From: Arthrobacter sp. 31Y
Lineage (GTDB): Bacteria; Actinomycetota; Actinomycetes; Actinomycetales; Micrococcaceae
Assembly (NCBI RefSeq): GCF_000526335.1
Contig: NZ_JAFW01000001.1
Span: forward strand, 1,550,001-1,614,000
Length of the DNA: 64,000 nucleotides
Reading direction: 5' to 3'
Of this stretch, positions 1 through 8,603 are shown in pieces. The translations under genes were made by a program, and so were the position numbers. Each line of letters begins with the position of its first letter. Position 1 is the stretch's first letter. The notes beneath the pieces are model-generated. The model was given only the letters and a program-made list of their open reading frames with translations. It was not told the DNA's origin and searched no databases.

Positions 1-1060
1 GGCCGGTGCGTGAAGATTCGTAGACGGCGAGGAGTATCCGCAAGGATTTCAGGGCGTCTCTGCCGGTGATCGCGGGGTCCGTCCCGTTTTCCAGTGCCTG
101 GACAAAGTCCTGGACCTGCAGTTTGTGGAATGGGATCAGCTGGCCGTTGATGACGGACAGATCGACGTTCGGCTCCACGCCTTCCGGGTGGACAGGCTCG
201 ACGACGATTCGCTCGCCTACCGCCCACAGGTCCATCCGACCGTCGCTGCCTTCCGGGAACTCCGTGAGGGAAGCCGAAGCCCCGGTTTCGCCGGTGATGC
301 GGAGCTGGATACCGAGGTTGGGAGACACCGCGGTGGAGGCCTGTAGCGTGGCCATGGCTCCGGAGGTGAAGGTGATCACCGCCGTCGCGGAATCCTCTAC
401 TTCTATGTAATCGCCGTGACGGTAGGTGTTGACCTGGCCGTAGACCTCGGCGACGTCCCCCAAGTACCACTGGAGAAGGTCAATTTGGTGGACGGCCTGG
501 GACATCAGGACCCCGCCGCCGTCGCTCTCCCACGTGCCGCGCCACGCATCGCGGTTGTAGTAGTCCGGGGCCCGGTGCAGCATGACCGAACACTGGGCCA
601 TGATTGCCTTGCCCAACGTGCCGTCGTCGATGGCGGTGCGGATCTTCTGCGAGGCCGGCCAGAAGCGACGCTGGAAGAGTACCCCCAGTTGGACCCCCGC
701 GGTCTCGCAGGCCGCCACCATGCGCTCGGCCGATTCCAGCTGGGTGGCAATCGGCTTTTCGCAGAGAACGTTCACCCCTGCCGCCGCAGCTTGCAGCACC
801 ACTTCCTCGTGGGTGGGATGCGGCGTGCAAACGGAGACGATGTCCAGGCCCAGGGTGAGGAGTTCTTCCACGCTTGTTACCGCATTCGGTATGCCCCAGG
901 CTTCCGCTGTGGCCCGTGCCCGCTCCGCATCCACGTCGCACACGCCAACAATCTGCACGTTGTCCAAGGCACGGAACGCTTCAAGGTGGTTTCGGGAAAT
1001 GGCACCGCAACCCGCGATTCCAACGCGGAAGGTACGGGGTGCGGTTGCTGACGAAGTCAT
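1..1060 (-). CDS. Gfo/Idh/MocA family oxidoreductase (3' end cut by window edge)
   Basis: Predicted NAD(P)-dependent sugar or polyol dehydrogenase. Translating the minus strand from the ATG at 1060 gives about 353 residues, open at the left edge. A Rossmann dinucleotide motif (GIAGCGAIS) lies near residues 14-22 and the family's EKP motif near 101-103 (LCEKPIAT). The C-terminal alpha/beta substrate domain follows and the usual family length is 340-390, so only a little is missing. It lies downstream of the MHS transporter and an IclR regulator on the same strand, which suggests one catabolic unit, but there is a gap of about 135 bp to the transporter. Substrate unknown. Confidence 0.9.
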   Translation of the reverse strand, partial: MTSSATAPRTFRVGIAGCGAISRNHLEAFRALDNVQIVGVCDVDAERARATAEAWGIPNAVTSVEELLTLGLDIVSVCTPHPTHEEVVLQAAAAGVNVLCEKPIATQLESAERMVAACETAGVQLGVLFQRRFWPASQKIRTAIDDGTLGKAIMAQCSVMLHRAPDYYNRDAWRGTWESDGGGVLMSQAVHQIDLLQWYLGDVAEVYGQVNTYRHGDYIEVEDSATAVITFTSGAMATLQASTAVSPNLGIQLRITGETGASASLTEFPEGSDGRMDLWAVGERIVVEPVHPEGVEPNVDLSVINGQLIPFHKLQVQDFVQALENGTDPAITGRDALKSLRILLAVYESSRTG

Positions 1061-1195
1061 GGGTATCCAACTTTCAGGGCATGAGTCGTAGGGGTGAGTT
1101 CGGATATAGCGGGCGCCGGAGTCAGGGGCGCGGTGGGTTGATTTGAGGAGAAGCGGAGTGCCGGGCGTCTGGGTGCCGCCGCCCGGCGTCGTGCT

Positions 1196-2557
1196 TTATC
1201 TGTTGACCTGCGCGCTGCGCGGCTTGCCGAGGTCCTCGAGCGGGACGTTGTACGTCTCGCGGGCCGTCATGATGGCGATGGCCGAGGCGGCCAGGCACAG
1301 AATGGTGAAGCCTGCTACAGGCCACCAACCGTTGGGACCGGGTTGGGCCAGGAGCGTGGCGATGGCGGGTGCGAACCCGGCGAGGATGAGGCCGATCTGG
1401 CTGCCGATCGCCATGCCGGAGTAGCGGACGGCTGCCGGGAACATCTCGGGGAAGAAGACCGTCCACACACCGTTCCAGCAGGAGTAGAAGACTGTCATGT
1501 TCAGGAAGCCGAACAGGAAGATCATGGGGATGTTCTGCTCGCTGATGGCCCAGAAGTAGCCAATAGTGGTCAGTGCACAGCCCAGGGCTCCCACCAGCAG
1601 GACCTTTTTGCGGCCAATGCGGTCCGAGATCATGGCGGAGATGGGAATGGTCACCATGGAGAGGCCGATGGTCACAGCGTTCACGGTGAGCATGAGCGTG
1701 CGGTCGATGCCTACAGCGGGCCCGGTGGCGTAGGCCAGGGCGTAGACGGTGAAGGTGGTCTGCATGACGGAGAAGAGCATCACCACGCCAACGCGCAGGA
1801 CGTCACGCCACTGCGTTTTGAAAACTGCGACGGCGGGGATCGACTTGGGCTTGTTGTGCTCCACAATTTCTTCGAACACGGGAGGCTCGTCCAGGCGGGT
1901 CCGGATCCAGTACGCGACAGCGAGGACCACTACCGAAAGCCAGAACGGAACACGCCAACCCCAGCTGAGGAGCTGCTCTTCGGGCAGTGCGGCCAGCGGA
2001 ATGAAGACGATGGTGGACAGCACCATTCCCGAGGCGTATCCGGTCATCACGAAGCTGGTGAAGAAGGCACGGCGGCCTTCCGGTGAGTGCTCCATGGTGA
2101 GTGTTGACGCACCTGCGGCTTCGGCGCCGGCGGAGAAGCCTTGGGCCAAACGGCCTACCAGTAACAGCGCCGTTGCCCAGTAGCCGATCTGCCCGTAGGT
2201 GGGCAGGAATCCTATGCCGATGGACGCGATACCCATGATCACCAGCGTGATCATCAGCGCTTGCTTGCGGCCGATCTTGTCGCCGTAGTGGCTCATCACC
2301 AGGCCACCCAACGGCCTGGCCAGATACCCGACGCCGAATGTGGCCATCGCTCCAAGGAGTGCCACCACTGGGTCTCCGCCCGGGAAGAAGATCTTGGGGA
2401 AGATCAGGGCGGCGGCGGTGCCGTAGATGAAGAAGTCGTAGTACTCCAGAGTGGATCCAAGGAAGGAGGCGAGGGCCGCCTTCTTGGGCATTTTGACGTG
2501 CTCAACCGGCGCTGCCGGGTTGACGTCCGAGGGCGAGTGCTGCTGCACGTTTCCCAT
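1196..2557 (-). CDS. MFS transporter, metabolite:H+ symporter (MHS) type
   Basis: Inner-membrane proton-coupled importer of an organic acid or similar solute. It has 453 residues with about 12 hydrophobic segments. The N-terminal pattern SFLGSTLEYYDFFIYGTAAA is characteristic of the MHS subfamily (shikimate, proline/betaine and dicarboxylate transporters). The DKIGRK motif after TM2 and the repeat DRIGRK in the second half are the MFS loop 2-3 signature. Its ATG is preceded by a GGAGACAG Shine-Dalgarno-like stretch. It sits between the IclR regulator upstream and the Gfo/Idh/MocA dehydrogenase downstream, so uptake followed by oxidation of the same compound is the natural reading. The substrate cannot be named. 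Confidence 0.9.
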   Translation of the reverse strand: MGNVQQHSPSDVNPAAPVEHVKMPKKAALASFLGSTLEYYDFFIYGTAAALIFPKIFFPGGDPVVALLGAMATFGVGYLARPLGGLVMSHYGDKIGRKQALMITLVIMGIASIGIGFLPTYGQIGYWATALLLVGRLAQGFSAGAEAAGASTLTMEHSPEGRRAFFTSFVMTGYASGMVLSTIVFIPLAALPEEQLLSWGWRVPFWLSVVVLAVAYWIRTRLDEPPVFEEIVEHNKPKSIPAVAVFKTQWRDVLRVGVVMLFSVMQTTFTVYALAYATGPAVGIDRTLMLTVNAVTIGLSMVTIPISAMISDRIGRKKVLLVGALGCALTTIGYFWAISEQNIPMIFLFGFLNMTVFYSCWNGVWTVFFPEMFPAAVRYSGMAIGSQIGLILAGFAPAIATLLAQPGPNGWWPVAGFTILCLAASAIAIMTARETYNVPLEDLGKPRSAQVNR

Positions 2558-2701
2558 ACTGTCTCCTCATTGAGTGCGCGGGAAGTGGCACCGCCATGGT
2601 GCCTTGCCCGGCAAAGAATTAGATGAGTCACGAATCGCCGGCTGCCGCTTTGTTGGGCAGTCCATCCTGTGGCCGTTGATAACGAATTCAGGATGTGTGG
2701 T

Positions 2702-2752
2702 CCAGGTCACTGGCGATAGTTCCTCTGGGATCGACTGTAGGACCCAGGTCAC
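2702..2752. promoter_or_regulatory. direct repeat CCAGGTCAC x2 in the MHS transporter promoter region
   Basis: The 9-mer CCAGGTCAC occurs at 2702-2710 and again at 2744-2752, 42 bp apart (about four helical turns). Each copy is followed by NGGC. The 251-bp gap (2558-2808) between the IclR gene and the transporter holds no gene. The repeats are a plausible binding site for the adjacent IclR regulator; this is inference only. Confidence 0.35.
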
Positions 2753-2808
2753 AGGCCGAGGGGAAACTTCCCGTTGAACGGGACAGCCGTTTGGTTGACC
2801 GCGGCTGA

Positions 2809-3612
2809 CTAATCAGTGGCGTGGGCCAGCCACGGGCGGGACCCATAAGGCCGGCGCTCAGCACCCATGGTTCTGGACAAACCGCGACCCGCCGCCACCA
2901 GCACCGGCAAGATCAGCCCCGCGTCTTCATCCACGGAAGGCACGACGACGGAAATGGCACCAATGACTGCCTGGCCCTGGCCAAACACCGGCACGGAATA
3001 GGCCGTGTTCTCCTCAACGAGAACGCCGACCAACCGGGCGTAGCCGCGCTCCCGGATCAGCGCGAGGTTGGCCCTGACTCTTGCAGGATCTGTTTCCGTA
3101 GCCGGAGTGGACTTCTCCAACTTCCCGGCCAGGAAGCGGTCCTGCACCCAGCCCGGCATGTGCGCCATCATGGCCATTCCGGAGGATGTGGTGTGGATGT
3201 CCAGTCGGCCCGCCACCTCGGCCAGGTTCATGACCGTTCCATGCCGGTCCAGTCGCTCCAGGTACAGCACGCTGTTGTTCTCGACGTCCGGTATGGACAA
3301 CGACACATGCTCGCGGACGGCCGCATGAACGCCTTCCAAAAACGGCAGTCCTCTGCGTCGAAACTCCTCTAAGGGGTTGCTTCGCGAGGCCAGCTCCCAC
3401 ATCTTCATGCCGACGCCGAACTCTCCCGAAGCATTACGCTCCAGGAGTCCACTGGAGGCCAAGTCCATGGCCAGCCGATGCACGGTACTGCTGGACATCC
3501 CGGTAATCCGGACCAGTTCTTTCAAAGGAAGCCACGGCTGGCCCTTGGAGAACGCATCCATGATCTTGACGACGCGCTCAATGACGGACTCCCCCGACGC
3601 TGAGTTAGCCAT
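2809..3612 (-). CDS. IclR family transcriptional regulator
   Basis: DNA-binding regulator with an N-terminal winged helix (about residues 5-65; LKELVRITGMSSSTVHRLAMDLASSGLLERN) and a C-terminal IclR effector domain (about 80-250). I chose the ATG at 3612 (MANSASGES, 267 residues). An upstream in-frame start at 3756 would add a non-family extension and run into the divergent LysR gene. The HTH loop and the conserved effector-domain pattern (HTTSSGMAMMA) are visible. It probably controls the MHS transporter and dehydrogenase that follow on the same strand. Confidence 0.88.
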   Translation of the reverse strand: MANSASGESVIERVVKIMDAFSKGQPWLPLKELVRITGMSSSTVHRLAMDLASSGLLERNASGEFGVGMKMWELASRSNPLEEFRRRGLPFLEGVHAAVREHVSLSIPDVENNSVLYLERLDRHGTVMNLAEVAGRLDIHTTSSGMAMMAHMPGWVQDRFLAGKLEKSTPATETDPARVRANLALIRERGYARLVGVLVEENTAYSVPVFGQGQAVIGAISVVVPSVDEDAGLILPVLVAAGRGLSRTMGAERRPYGSRPWLAHATD

Positions 3613-3705
3613 GATGCCTCCCGTTAGCTTCCCTGCAATCCCGGCCATCCCGGACGTGAAACCCAATATAGCCTTGCACTTGACCGTGAAAATGTGGGAG
3701 GCAAC

Positions 3706-4602
3706 GTGGAACTGCGGCAAATTGAGGCCTTCCTGGCTGTGGCCGAAGAACTTCACTTCGGCCGCGCAGCGGAGCGGCTCCGGATGGCGCAGTCACCCCT
3801 GAGCCAGACCATCAAGAAGCTTGAAAAGGACTTGGGAGCTGCGCTGTTCCAGCGCAACACACGGTCTGTCACGCTGACGGCGGCGGGCCATTCACTGCTG
3901 CCGCATGCCAGGAGAATCCTCGACGAAGTGGACCTGGCCCGCCGGGCAGTGAACGCCGGCACCGGGACCGTTTACGGCAAGCTCGCCATTGGCTTTTCCG
4001 GGGCGTTGAACCACACCACGCTTCCCCCTCTGGCGCGCGCTCTTCGCCAGCACTACCCGCAGCTGGAGGTGACACTCCACGGTGGGCTGCTGACCCAGGA
4101 AGCACTCCATCAGTTAAGCAACAACGTGTTGGATCTGGCCTTCATCGGCCTGCCGGTCGACTCGCCGTCGTTAGCCACCCGCCGAATTGCCACGGAGCGC
4201 CTGGGTGTCACAGTTCCTGCGGACCATCCGCTGGCCGGGCAGCCCTCGGTGGAGATGGCAGCACTCGCGGGCGACCCGTTCATCACCATGCCCGCCGCGC
4301 AAGGGTCCACACTCCGGGACGTCACTTTCGCAGCCTGCGCCGCCGCTGGATTCCGGCCACGTATCAGCCAGGAAGTGGCCGATCCGTACACAGCCCTCTC
4401 GTTGGTGGCAGGCGGGGTGGGCATCAGCCTGATGCCTGAATCCATCAAGGGAATTATGCCGGCAGGCACCGCCTTCCTCTCTTTGGAAGGGGAGGACGTC
4501 CTGCTGTTTTCAGGTCTCGCATGGAATCCGGTGGCCTCATCGCCAGCCGTCCGCGCAGCGCTTAGCTTGGCCGAAGAAGTGCTCCCCACCCCCGCCGACT
4601 AG
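3706..4602 (+). CDS. LysR family transcriptional regulator
   Basis: Typical LTTR of 298 residues. An N-terminal winged HTH (VELRQIEAFLAVAEELHFGRAAERL, then SPLSQTIKKLEKDLGAALFQRN) precedes a periplasmic-binding-protein-like effector domain. I prefer the GTG at 3706, preceded by GGGAGG, over the in-frame GTG at 3694, which has no ribosome site. The protein then begins at the standard LTTR position. It is transcribed toward the YciI/ADH/FAD-dehydrogenase operon, and a palindrome immediately after its stop is a likely binding site. LysR genes are more often divergent from their targets, so the codirectional layout is slightly unusual. Confidence 0.9.
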   Translation: MELRQIEAFLAVAEELHFGRAAERLRMAQSPLSQTIKKLEKDLGAALFQRNTRSVTLTAAGHSLLPHARRILDEVDLARRAVNAGTGTVYGKLAIGFSGALNHTTLPPLARALRQHYPQLEVTLHGGLLTQEALHQLSNNVLDLAFIGLPVDSPSLATRRIATERLGVTVPADHPLAGQPSVEMAALAGDPFITMPAAQGSTLRDVTFAACAAAGFRPRISQEVADPYTALSLVAGGVGISLMPESIKGIMPAGTAFLSLEGEDVLLFSGLAWNPVASSPAVRAALSLAEEVLPTPAD

Positions 4603-4604
4603 CC

Positions 4605-4627
4605 ACTATGTGCTTTATACACATAGT
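4605..4627. promoter_or_regulatory. palindromic operator upstream of the YciI-ADH-FAD operon
   Basis: ACTATGTG (4605-4612) and CACATAGT (4620-4627) form a perfect 8-bp inverted repeat around a 7-bp AT-rich spacer, starting two bases after the LysR stop codon. It fits the T-N11-A shape of LysR boxes. It lies about 85 bp ahead of the first operon gene, the right place for activator binding. Confidence 0.6.
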
Positions 4628-4710
4628 TATAGACCCACTAAGTATTGGACAACAGCTAATAGCTTGCCCAGCATTGAGGAAAGCCCCCACTCAATGAAGA
4701 GGACAACCTC

Positions 4711-5019
4711 ATGGCCACTTTTGCCGTCACTTACACCTACTCACACACAACATCCGGCAGCCGGGATGCCGTCCGCCCGTCTCATGTTGAGTTCCTCAAA
4801 GCCCAGTTCGACGGCGGTCGCCTCCTGAAGAGCGGACCCTTCGGTCCCGAGGAAGCACCCGGTGCATTGCTGATCATCGCCGGCGATTCCAAAGCGGACG
4901 TCGAAGCCCTCATGGACCAAGACCCGTTCCAGCAGGCCGGACTCATCCAGGAACGGACCGTGCGCCAGTGGAACATCTTCTTTGGCGCCGACCCTGCGGT
5001 GCCGGCCAGTCAGAACTGA
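4711..5019 (+). CDS. YciI-like small protein
   Basis: 102-residue protein with the YciI-like ferredoxin-fold pattern: an early conserved His in VRPSHVEFLKAQFDGGRLLKSGPF, then LLIIAGDSKADVEALMDQDPFQQAGL, and a final beta strand around RQWNIFFG. Proteins of this fold are small dimers, some with a His-Asp pair, and are often found in catabolic operons; few have a proven reaction. It is the first gene of a three-gene operon, 9 bp ahead of the zinc alcohol dehydrogenase. A lactone- or lactam-related accessory role is possible but not shown. Confidence 0.8.
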   Translation: MATFAVTYTYSHTTSGSRDAVRPSHVEFLKAQFDGGRLLKSGPFGPEEAPGALLIIAGDSKADVEALMDQDPFQQAGLIQERTVRQWNIFFGADPAVPASQN

Positions 5020-5028
5020 GGTCCAGGA

Positions 5029-6078
5029 ATGCTCTCCGCGGTCACCGTCTCCAAAGAAACCATTGAATTCCGGAACTCCCCGGAGCCAAGCCTTCAACCG
5101 GGCCACGCCCTGGTCCGGGTCCACAACGTCACTCTCTGCGGCACCGATCTCCACATCTGGGAAGACGACTACCCCACGGATCTTCCACTCATCCAGGGTC
5201 ACGAATTCTCCGGGATCGTGGAGGCACTCACCCACGGAGAGAATCACGGCATCAGCATCGGCGACCGCGTGGCCGTCAACCCCATCATTTACTGCGGCGA
5301 GTGCCGCCCATGCCTGACGGGCCGCTATAACGTCTGCCAAAACGTGGGCTGCCTGGGGTGCTACTCGGACGGGGCACTCAGCGAGTTGATCAGCGTTCCC
5401 TTGGACAAGCTCTGTCCAGTGCCGGACGGACTTCCGTTGGATATGGCTGCCATGGGAGAACCAGCATCCATCGCCATGCAGGCAGTTAACCGGGGCCGGC
5501 CTCAAGCAGGGGAAACCGCGTTAGTGCTGGGCAGTGGTCCCATCGGTTTGTTAGCCACGCTGTATCTGACTGAGCTAGGAGTCACCGTTGTCTGCGCCGA
5601 CACCGAGCAGCACCGGCTGGACCTCGCCGTCGAGTTCGGCGCCACGGACACTTTGCTGGTGGCCCCCGGGAGCGACTTCCCGGATGCACATCAGGGACCT
5701 CGATTGGAGGCTCTTACCGATGGCTATGGGCCTCAAATGGTCATTGAGGCCACAGGTGTTCCGTCCTCTTTGGAGAACGCCATCCGGCTTGTGGCCAGTG
5801 CCGGGAGGATCGTCCAAGTGGGCATTTCCCCCAGGCAGGCCAACGTCTCCATGAAGGACATCCCTTACAAGGAGCTGGACATCATGGGAAGCCGGATGAG
5901 CCTGAACCTCATCCCGGACGGCCTTGCCCTGCTGGCCCGGCACCCGGCGAAGGCCAGCTCCCTCATGACCCACCGCTTCGCCTTCGCGGACTTGCAACAG
6001 GCATACCGCCTGATGCAAGGACGCACAGAGAAGATCGGCAAGATCCTGATCGAGATGCCGGCAGGAACCCCCGCATGA
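5029..6078 (+). CDS. zinc-dependent alcohol/polyol dehydrogenase (MDR superfamily)
   Basis: NAD(P)-dependent oxidation of an alcohol. It has 349 residues. Catalytic-zinc ligands are visible at CGTDLH (near residue 37) and GHEFSG. The structural-zinc cysteine cluster CGECRPCLTGRYNVC is complete, and the Rossmann motif VLGSGPIGLL is near residue 167. Overall it is closest to the threonine dehydrogenase / butanediol dehydrogenase class. The stop overlaps the start of the FAD-dependent dehydrogenase by 4 bp (ATGA), so the two are translationally coupled and probably act consecutively. Substrate unknown. Confidence 0.9.
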   Translation: MLSAVTVSKETIEFRNSPEPSLQPGHALVRVHNVTLCGTDLHIWEDDYPTDLPLIQGHEFSGIVEALTHGENHGISIGDRVAVNPIIYCGECRPCLTGRYNVCQNVGCLGCYSDGALSELISVPLDKLCPVPDGLPLDMAAMGEPASIAMQAVNRGRPQAGETALVLGSGPIGLLATLYLTELGVTVVCADTEQHRLDLAVEFGATDTLLVAPGSDFPDAHQGPRLEALTDGYGPQMVIEATGVPSSLENAIRLVASAGRIVQVGISPRQANVSMKDIPYKELDIMGSRMSLNLIPDGLALLARHPAKASSLMTHRFAFADLQQAYRLMQGRTEKIGKILIEMPAGTPA

Positions 6079-7700
6079 GCACCCCCATCCTCACTTCAGC
6101 GGAGCAACTCAACGCGAGCTACGACGTCGTAATCATGGGCAGTGGCGCGGCAGGGCTGGTGGCTGCCGTCCGCTCGGCCGATGCCGGTCTCAGCGTTTTG
6201 GTTGTGGAGAAGGCTGCCCTGCTGGGTGGCACCACGGCGGCTGGGGGCGGCGTGATGTGGGCGCCGAACAACCACCTCGCCAGGGCTGCGGGATACCAGG
6301 ACAGCCATGCCGACGGCGTCGCTTACCTTTCCGAGGCCGCCGGGCATGTGATGACGGCCGGGGAGATTGAATGGTACGTCGCCACGGCGCCGCGGGCCGT
6401 GGAATTCCTCAACTGGAACACGAAGGTTTCCATGGTTCCGATCGCCCGTCCGGACTACCACATGGAGTGGAAGGGATCCGCCGATGGTGGCAGGGGCCTG
6501 GACAACAACGCGTTCGATCCCCAGGACTACCCTGGCCTTTCGGAACTGATCCGGCCGTCGTCCTATTTCCCGCTGCTCACCATGACCGAGCGCGATCAAC
6601 TCAATGGCCGCGCCGCCGATCCGTTGCTGCTGGGGCGCCGGGCCTCCGCAGGGATCAGGACCATGGGCGGTGCACTGGTGGGCAGCCTTGTTGCGAGCGC
6701 CTTGGATCGTGGAGTTCACATCGTTGCGTCCAGCCCTGTGGAGGACTTGTCGCCTTCCGGCGCCGGATGGAACGTACGTCTCGGCGGCGGCGCCGGAGCG
6801 CACGTGGCCGCGACCGCCGTCGTCCTCGCCTCCGGCGGGTTCGAATGGAACGCGCGGCTCCGCAGCGCGTTCCTGCCGTATCCGGTGACGCCCATCAGTG
6901 CACCGTCCAACGAAGGCGACGGCCTGGAGCTGGGGCTTAAAGCCGGGGCGGCTGTGGAGGACATGTCCGCCGTGTGGGGCGTTCCGGTCATATCGACGGC
7001 GGCTCATCAGTACGACGGGCAGCGCTCAGGCCGCATGGGAAATGTCGAGATGACGCTGCCTGGGTCCATCACCGTGAACAGCGACGGCAAGCGTTTCGTG
7101 AACGAAGCCCTCAACTATCACGACGCCAGCCGAGTCTTCGCGTCCATCAACCCGCATACGGGCAGGCAACTGAACAACCCCGCTTGGCTGGTGTTCGACT
7201 CCAACTACTTAGAAAAGTACCCCGTGGCGGGCTCCACTCCGGGCTTGGCAGCCGAGTGGATGGTGTCCGCGCCGAGCCTTGAACTGTTGGCACTGGATCT
7301 GGGCATCAACCCTGCCGGGCTCGAGGCCACGATTGCCCGCTTCAACGCTGATGCTGCCCTTGGTGTGGACACGGAGTTCGGACGCGGCGCCACCCCGCAG
7401 GACCGTTTCCTGGGCGACACCGGGAACACACCCAACCCATGCTTGGCGCCTCTGCTTGCTGCTCCGTTCTACGCCGTCCCCATCCATGCCGGGGTGCTGG
7501 GGACGTCGGGCGGCTTGGCCACTGACGTCAACGGGCGGGTGCTTGACCATCGCCAATCGCCCATCCCGGGACTGTACGCGGCAGGCAACGTCTCGGCCGG
7601 CGTGTTCCGCAACAACTACCCCGGCGGCGGTGCCACGTTGGGCTCGGCGATCACGCGGGCTTTCGCCGTCGGAGAGGACCTGGCGGCCCAGCTCACGTAG
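6075..7700 (+). CDS. FAD-dependent dehydrogenase (3-ketosteroid dehydrogenase / fumarate reductase flavoprotein family)
   Basis: 541-residue flavoprotein with an N-terminal FAD motif VVIMGSGAAGLVAAVRSADA followed by VEKAALLGGTTAAGGGVMW. It ends with the family's C-terminal FAD loop, GLYAAGNVSAGVFRNNYPGGGATLG. This layout is shared by ketosteroid delta-1-dehydrogenases and soluble fumarate/urocanate reductases. No heme or signal peptide is present, so a cytosolic 2-electron dehydrogenase is expected. It is coupled to the upstream alcohol dehydrogenase (ATGA overlap). The lack of other steroid genes nearby argues against calling it a steroid enzyme. Confidence 0.87.
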   Translation: MSTPILTSAEQLNASYDVVIMGSGAAGLVAAVRSADAGLSVLVVEKAALLGGTTAAGGGVMWAPNNHLARAAGYQDSHADGVAYLSEAAGHVMTAGEIEWYVATAPRAVEFLNWNTKVSMVPIARPDYHMEWKGSADGGRGLDNNAFDPQDYPGLSELIRPSSYFPLLTMTERDQLNGRAADPLLLGRRASAGIRTMGGALVGSLVASALDRGVHIVASSPVEDLSPSGAGWNVRLGGGAGAHVAATAVVLASGGFEWNARLRSAFLPYPVTPISAPSNEGDGLELGLKAGAAVEDMSAVWGVPVISTAAHQYDGQRSGRMGNVEMTLPGSITVNSDGKRFVNEALNYHDASRVFASINPHTGRQLNNPAWLVFDSNYLEKYPVAGSTPGLAAEWMVSAPSLELLALDLGINPAGLEATIARFNADAALGVDTEFGRGATPQDRFLGDTGNTPNPCLAPLLAAPFYAVPIHAGVLGTSGGLATDVNGRVLDHRQSPIPGLYAAGNVSAGVFRNNYPGGGATLGSAITRAFAVGEDLAAQLT

Positions 7701-7720
7701 CCGCGCTTTAGTGGGACGAA

Positions 7721-8452
7721 CTAGCGGGCGTAGAGCTCCGTGAAGTTCCTGAGCACCCGCATGGGCTCCGTAACGGATGACCGCCGGGCGGCGGCGATGA
7801 GCTCGTCGGCCGTGTGGGGCGGGAAGTAGCCGGAGTTTTTGTAGATGTTGATGCGGGTGATCAGGCCGTCGGCGTCCAACTCGGGGTGAAACTGCGTGGC
7901 GTAGAGGTTGTTCTTGATCCGGAACATGTGGACCGGGCACGCAGCCGAACTGGCCAGCAGCACCGCATGCTCGGGAAGTTCGCTGCACGCCTCTTTGTGC
8001 CCAACGAAGGCTTCGAACGAGCGCGGGACACCTCGAAGCATGGGATCGAGCTCGCCCTCGGTGGTCAACGTGATCTCAGTCGGTCCCACTGCTTCGCCGA
8101 ATTGACGATCTATCACGGCACCCTGGTGCACGCCCAAGGTACCAACGCCGTAGCAAGCGCCCAGGAATGGGAAATCATGGGCCACGATCCGATTCAGCAG
8201 CGATGAGAGTTCCGTCTCAACCCGGATCTGGTCTGGGCTCTTCTCCTCTGCAGGATCGCTGGAGGTGTAAGGGCTGCCGCCGACGATCACACCGGAATAG
8301 TCCGACAGTTCCAGGTCCGGCAAAGGCCCGGATTCCAGCCGTACACGGACCAATTCTTCCGGTTTCAGGCCGCAGTACCGGAGGTAGGCCTGGTACTCGT
8401 CATCGGCTGCAGCGTCTTCGGCCCGGGTGGCCAGCAAGAGAAAGGGCTTCAC
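7721..8452 (-). CDS. class I glutamine amidotransferase-like protein
   Basis: 243 residues from the GTG at 8452 (VKPFLLLATRAED). The longer open frame to 8734 has no family similarity upstream of this. The GATase-1 nucleophile elbow is visible as FLGACYGVGTLG, and the catalytic His-Glu pair as TQFHPELD. It matches the GMP-synthase-like GATase proteins that stand alone in many actinobacteria; no synthetase partner is adjacent. It is divergent from the MFS exporter at 8604, with a 150-bp promoter region between. Confidence 0.88.
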   Translation of the reverse strand: MKPFLLLATRAEDAAADDEYQAYLRYCGLKPEELVRVRLESGPLPDLELSDYSGVIVGGSPYTSSDPAEEKSPDQIRVETELSSLLNRIVAHDFPFLGACYGVGTLGVHQGAVIDRQFGEAVGPTEITLTTEGELDPMLRGVPRSFEAFVGHKEACSELPEHAVLLASSAACPVHMFRIKNNLYATQFHPELDADGLITRINIYKNSGYFPPHTADELIAAARRSSVTEPMRVLRNFTELYAR

Positions 8453-8514
8453 AGGCCCAGTCTGCGTGAGGAATGGCTGAGGGACAAAGTGTGTTGCCAA
8501 CCGGAGGGGGTTTC

Positions 8515-8555
8515 TGACAGAGACTCCCTCGCATCGCCGTGGCTGCATAACGTTG
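8515..8555 (+). promoter_or_regulatory. promoter/operator element shared with the one at 40693
   Basis: A 41-bp block here matches 34 of 41 positions of the block at 40693-40733 in front of the aldo/keto reductase. Shared cores are GACTCCCTC, CGCCGTGGC and CATAACGT. The CATAAC/TAACGT stretch can serve as a -10, with a GRGACT-like -35 about 20 bp upstream. Such a long spacer is typical of MerR-type promoters. The block points toward the MFS gene, whose TTG start follows at 8604. Confidence 0.5.
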
Positions 8556-8603
8556 TAGGAACCCCCATGACATAACCCTTGAATCATTCCAGAGGAGCAA
8601 TCT

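Noticed and set aside
3613..3756. Upstream extension of the IclR gene to 3756
   Set aside because: It would overlap the divergent LysR gene start and adds residues absent from the family; the ATG at 3612 gives the normal IclR N-terminus.
6075..7700. Steroid degradation gene (kstD)
   Set aside because: The flavoprotein fold matches, but no other steroid or cholesterol genes are nearby and the operon partners do not fit.
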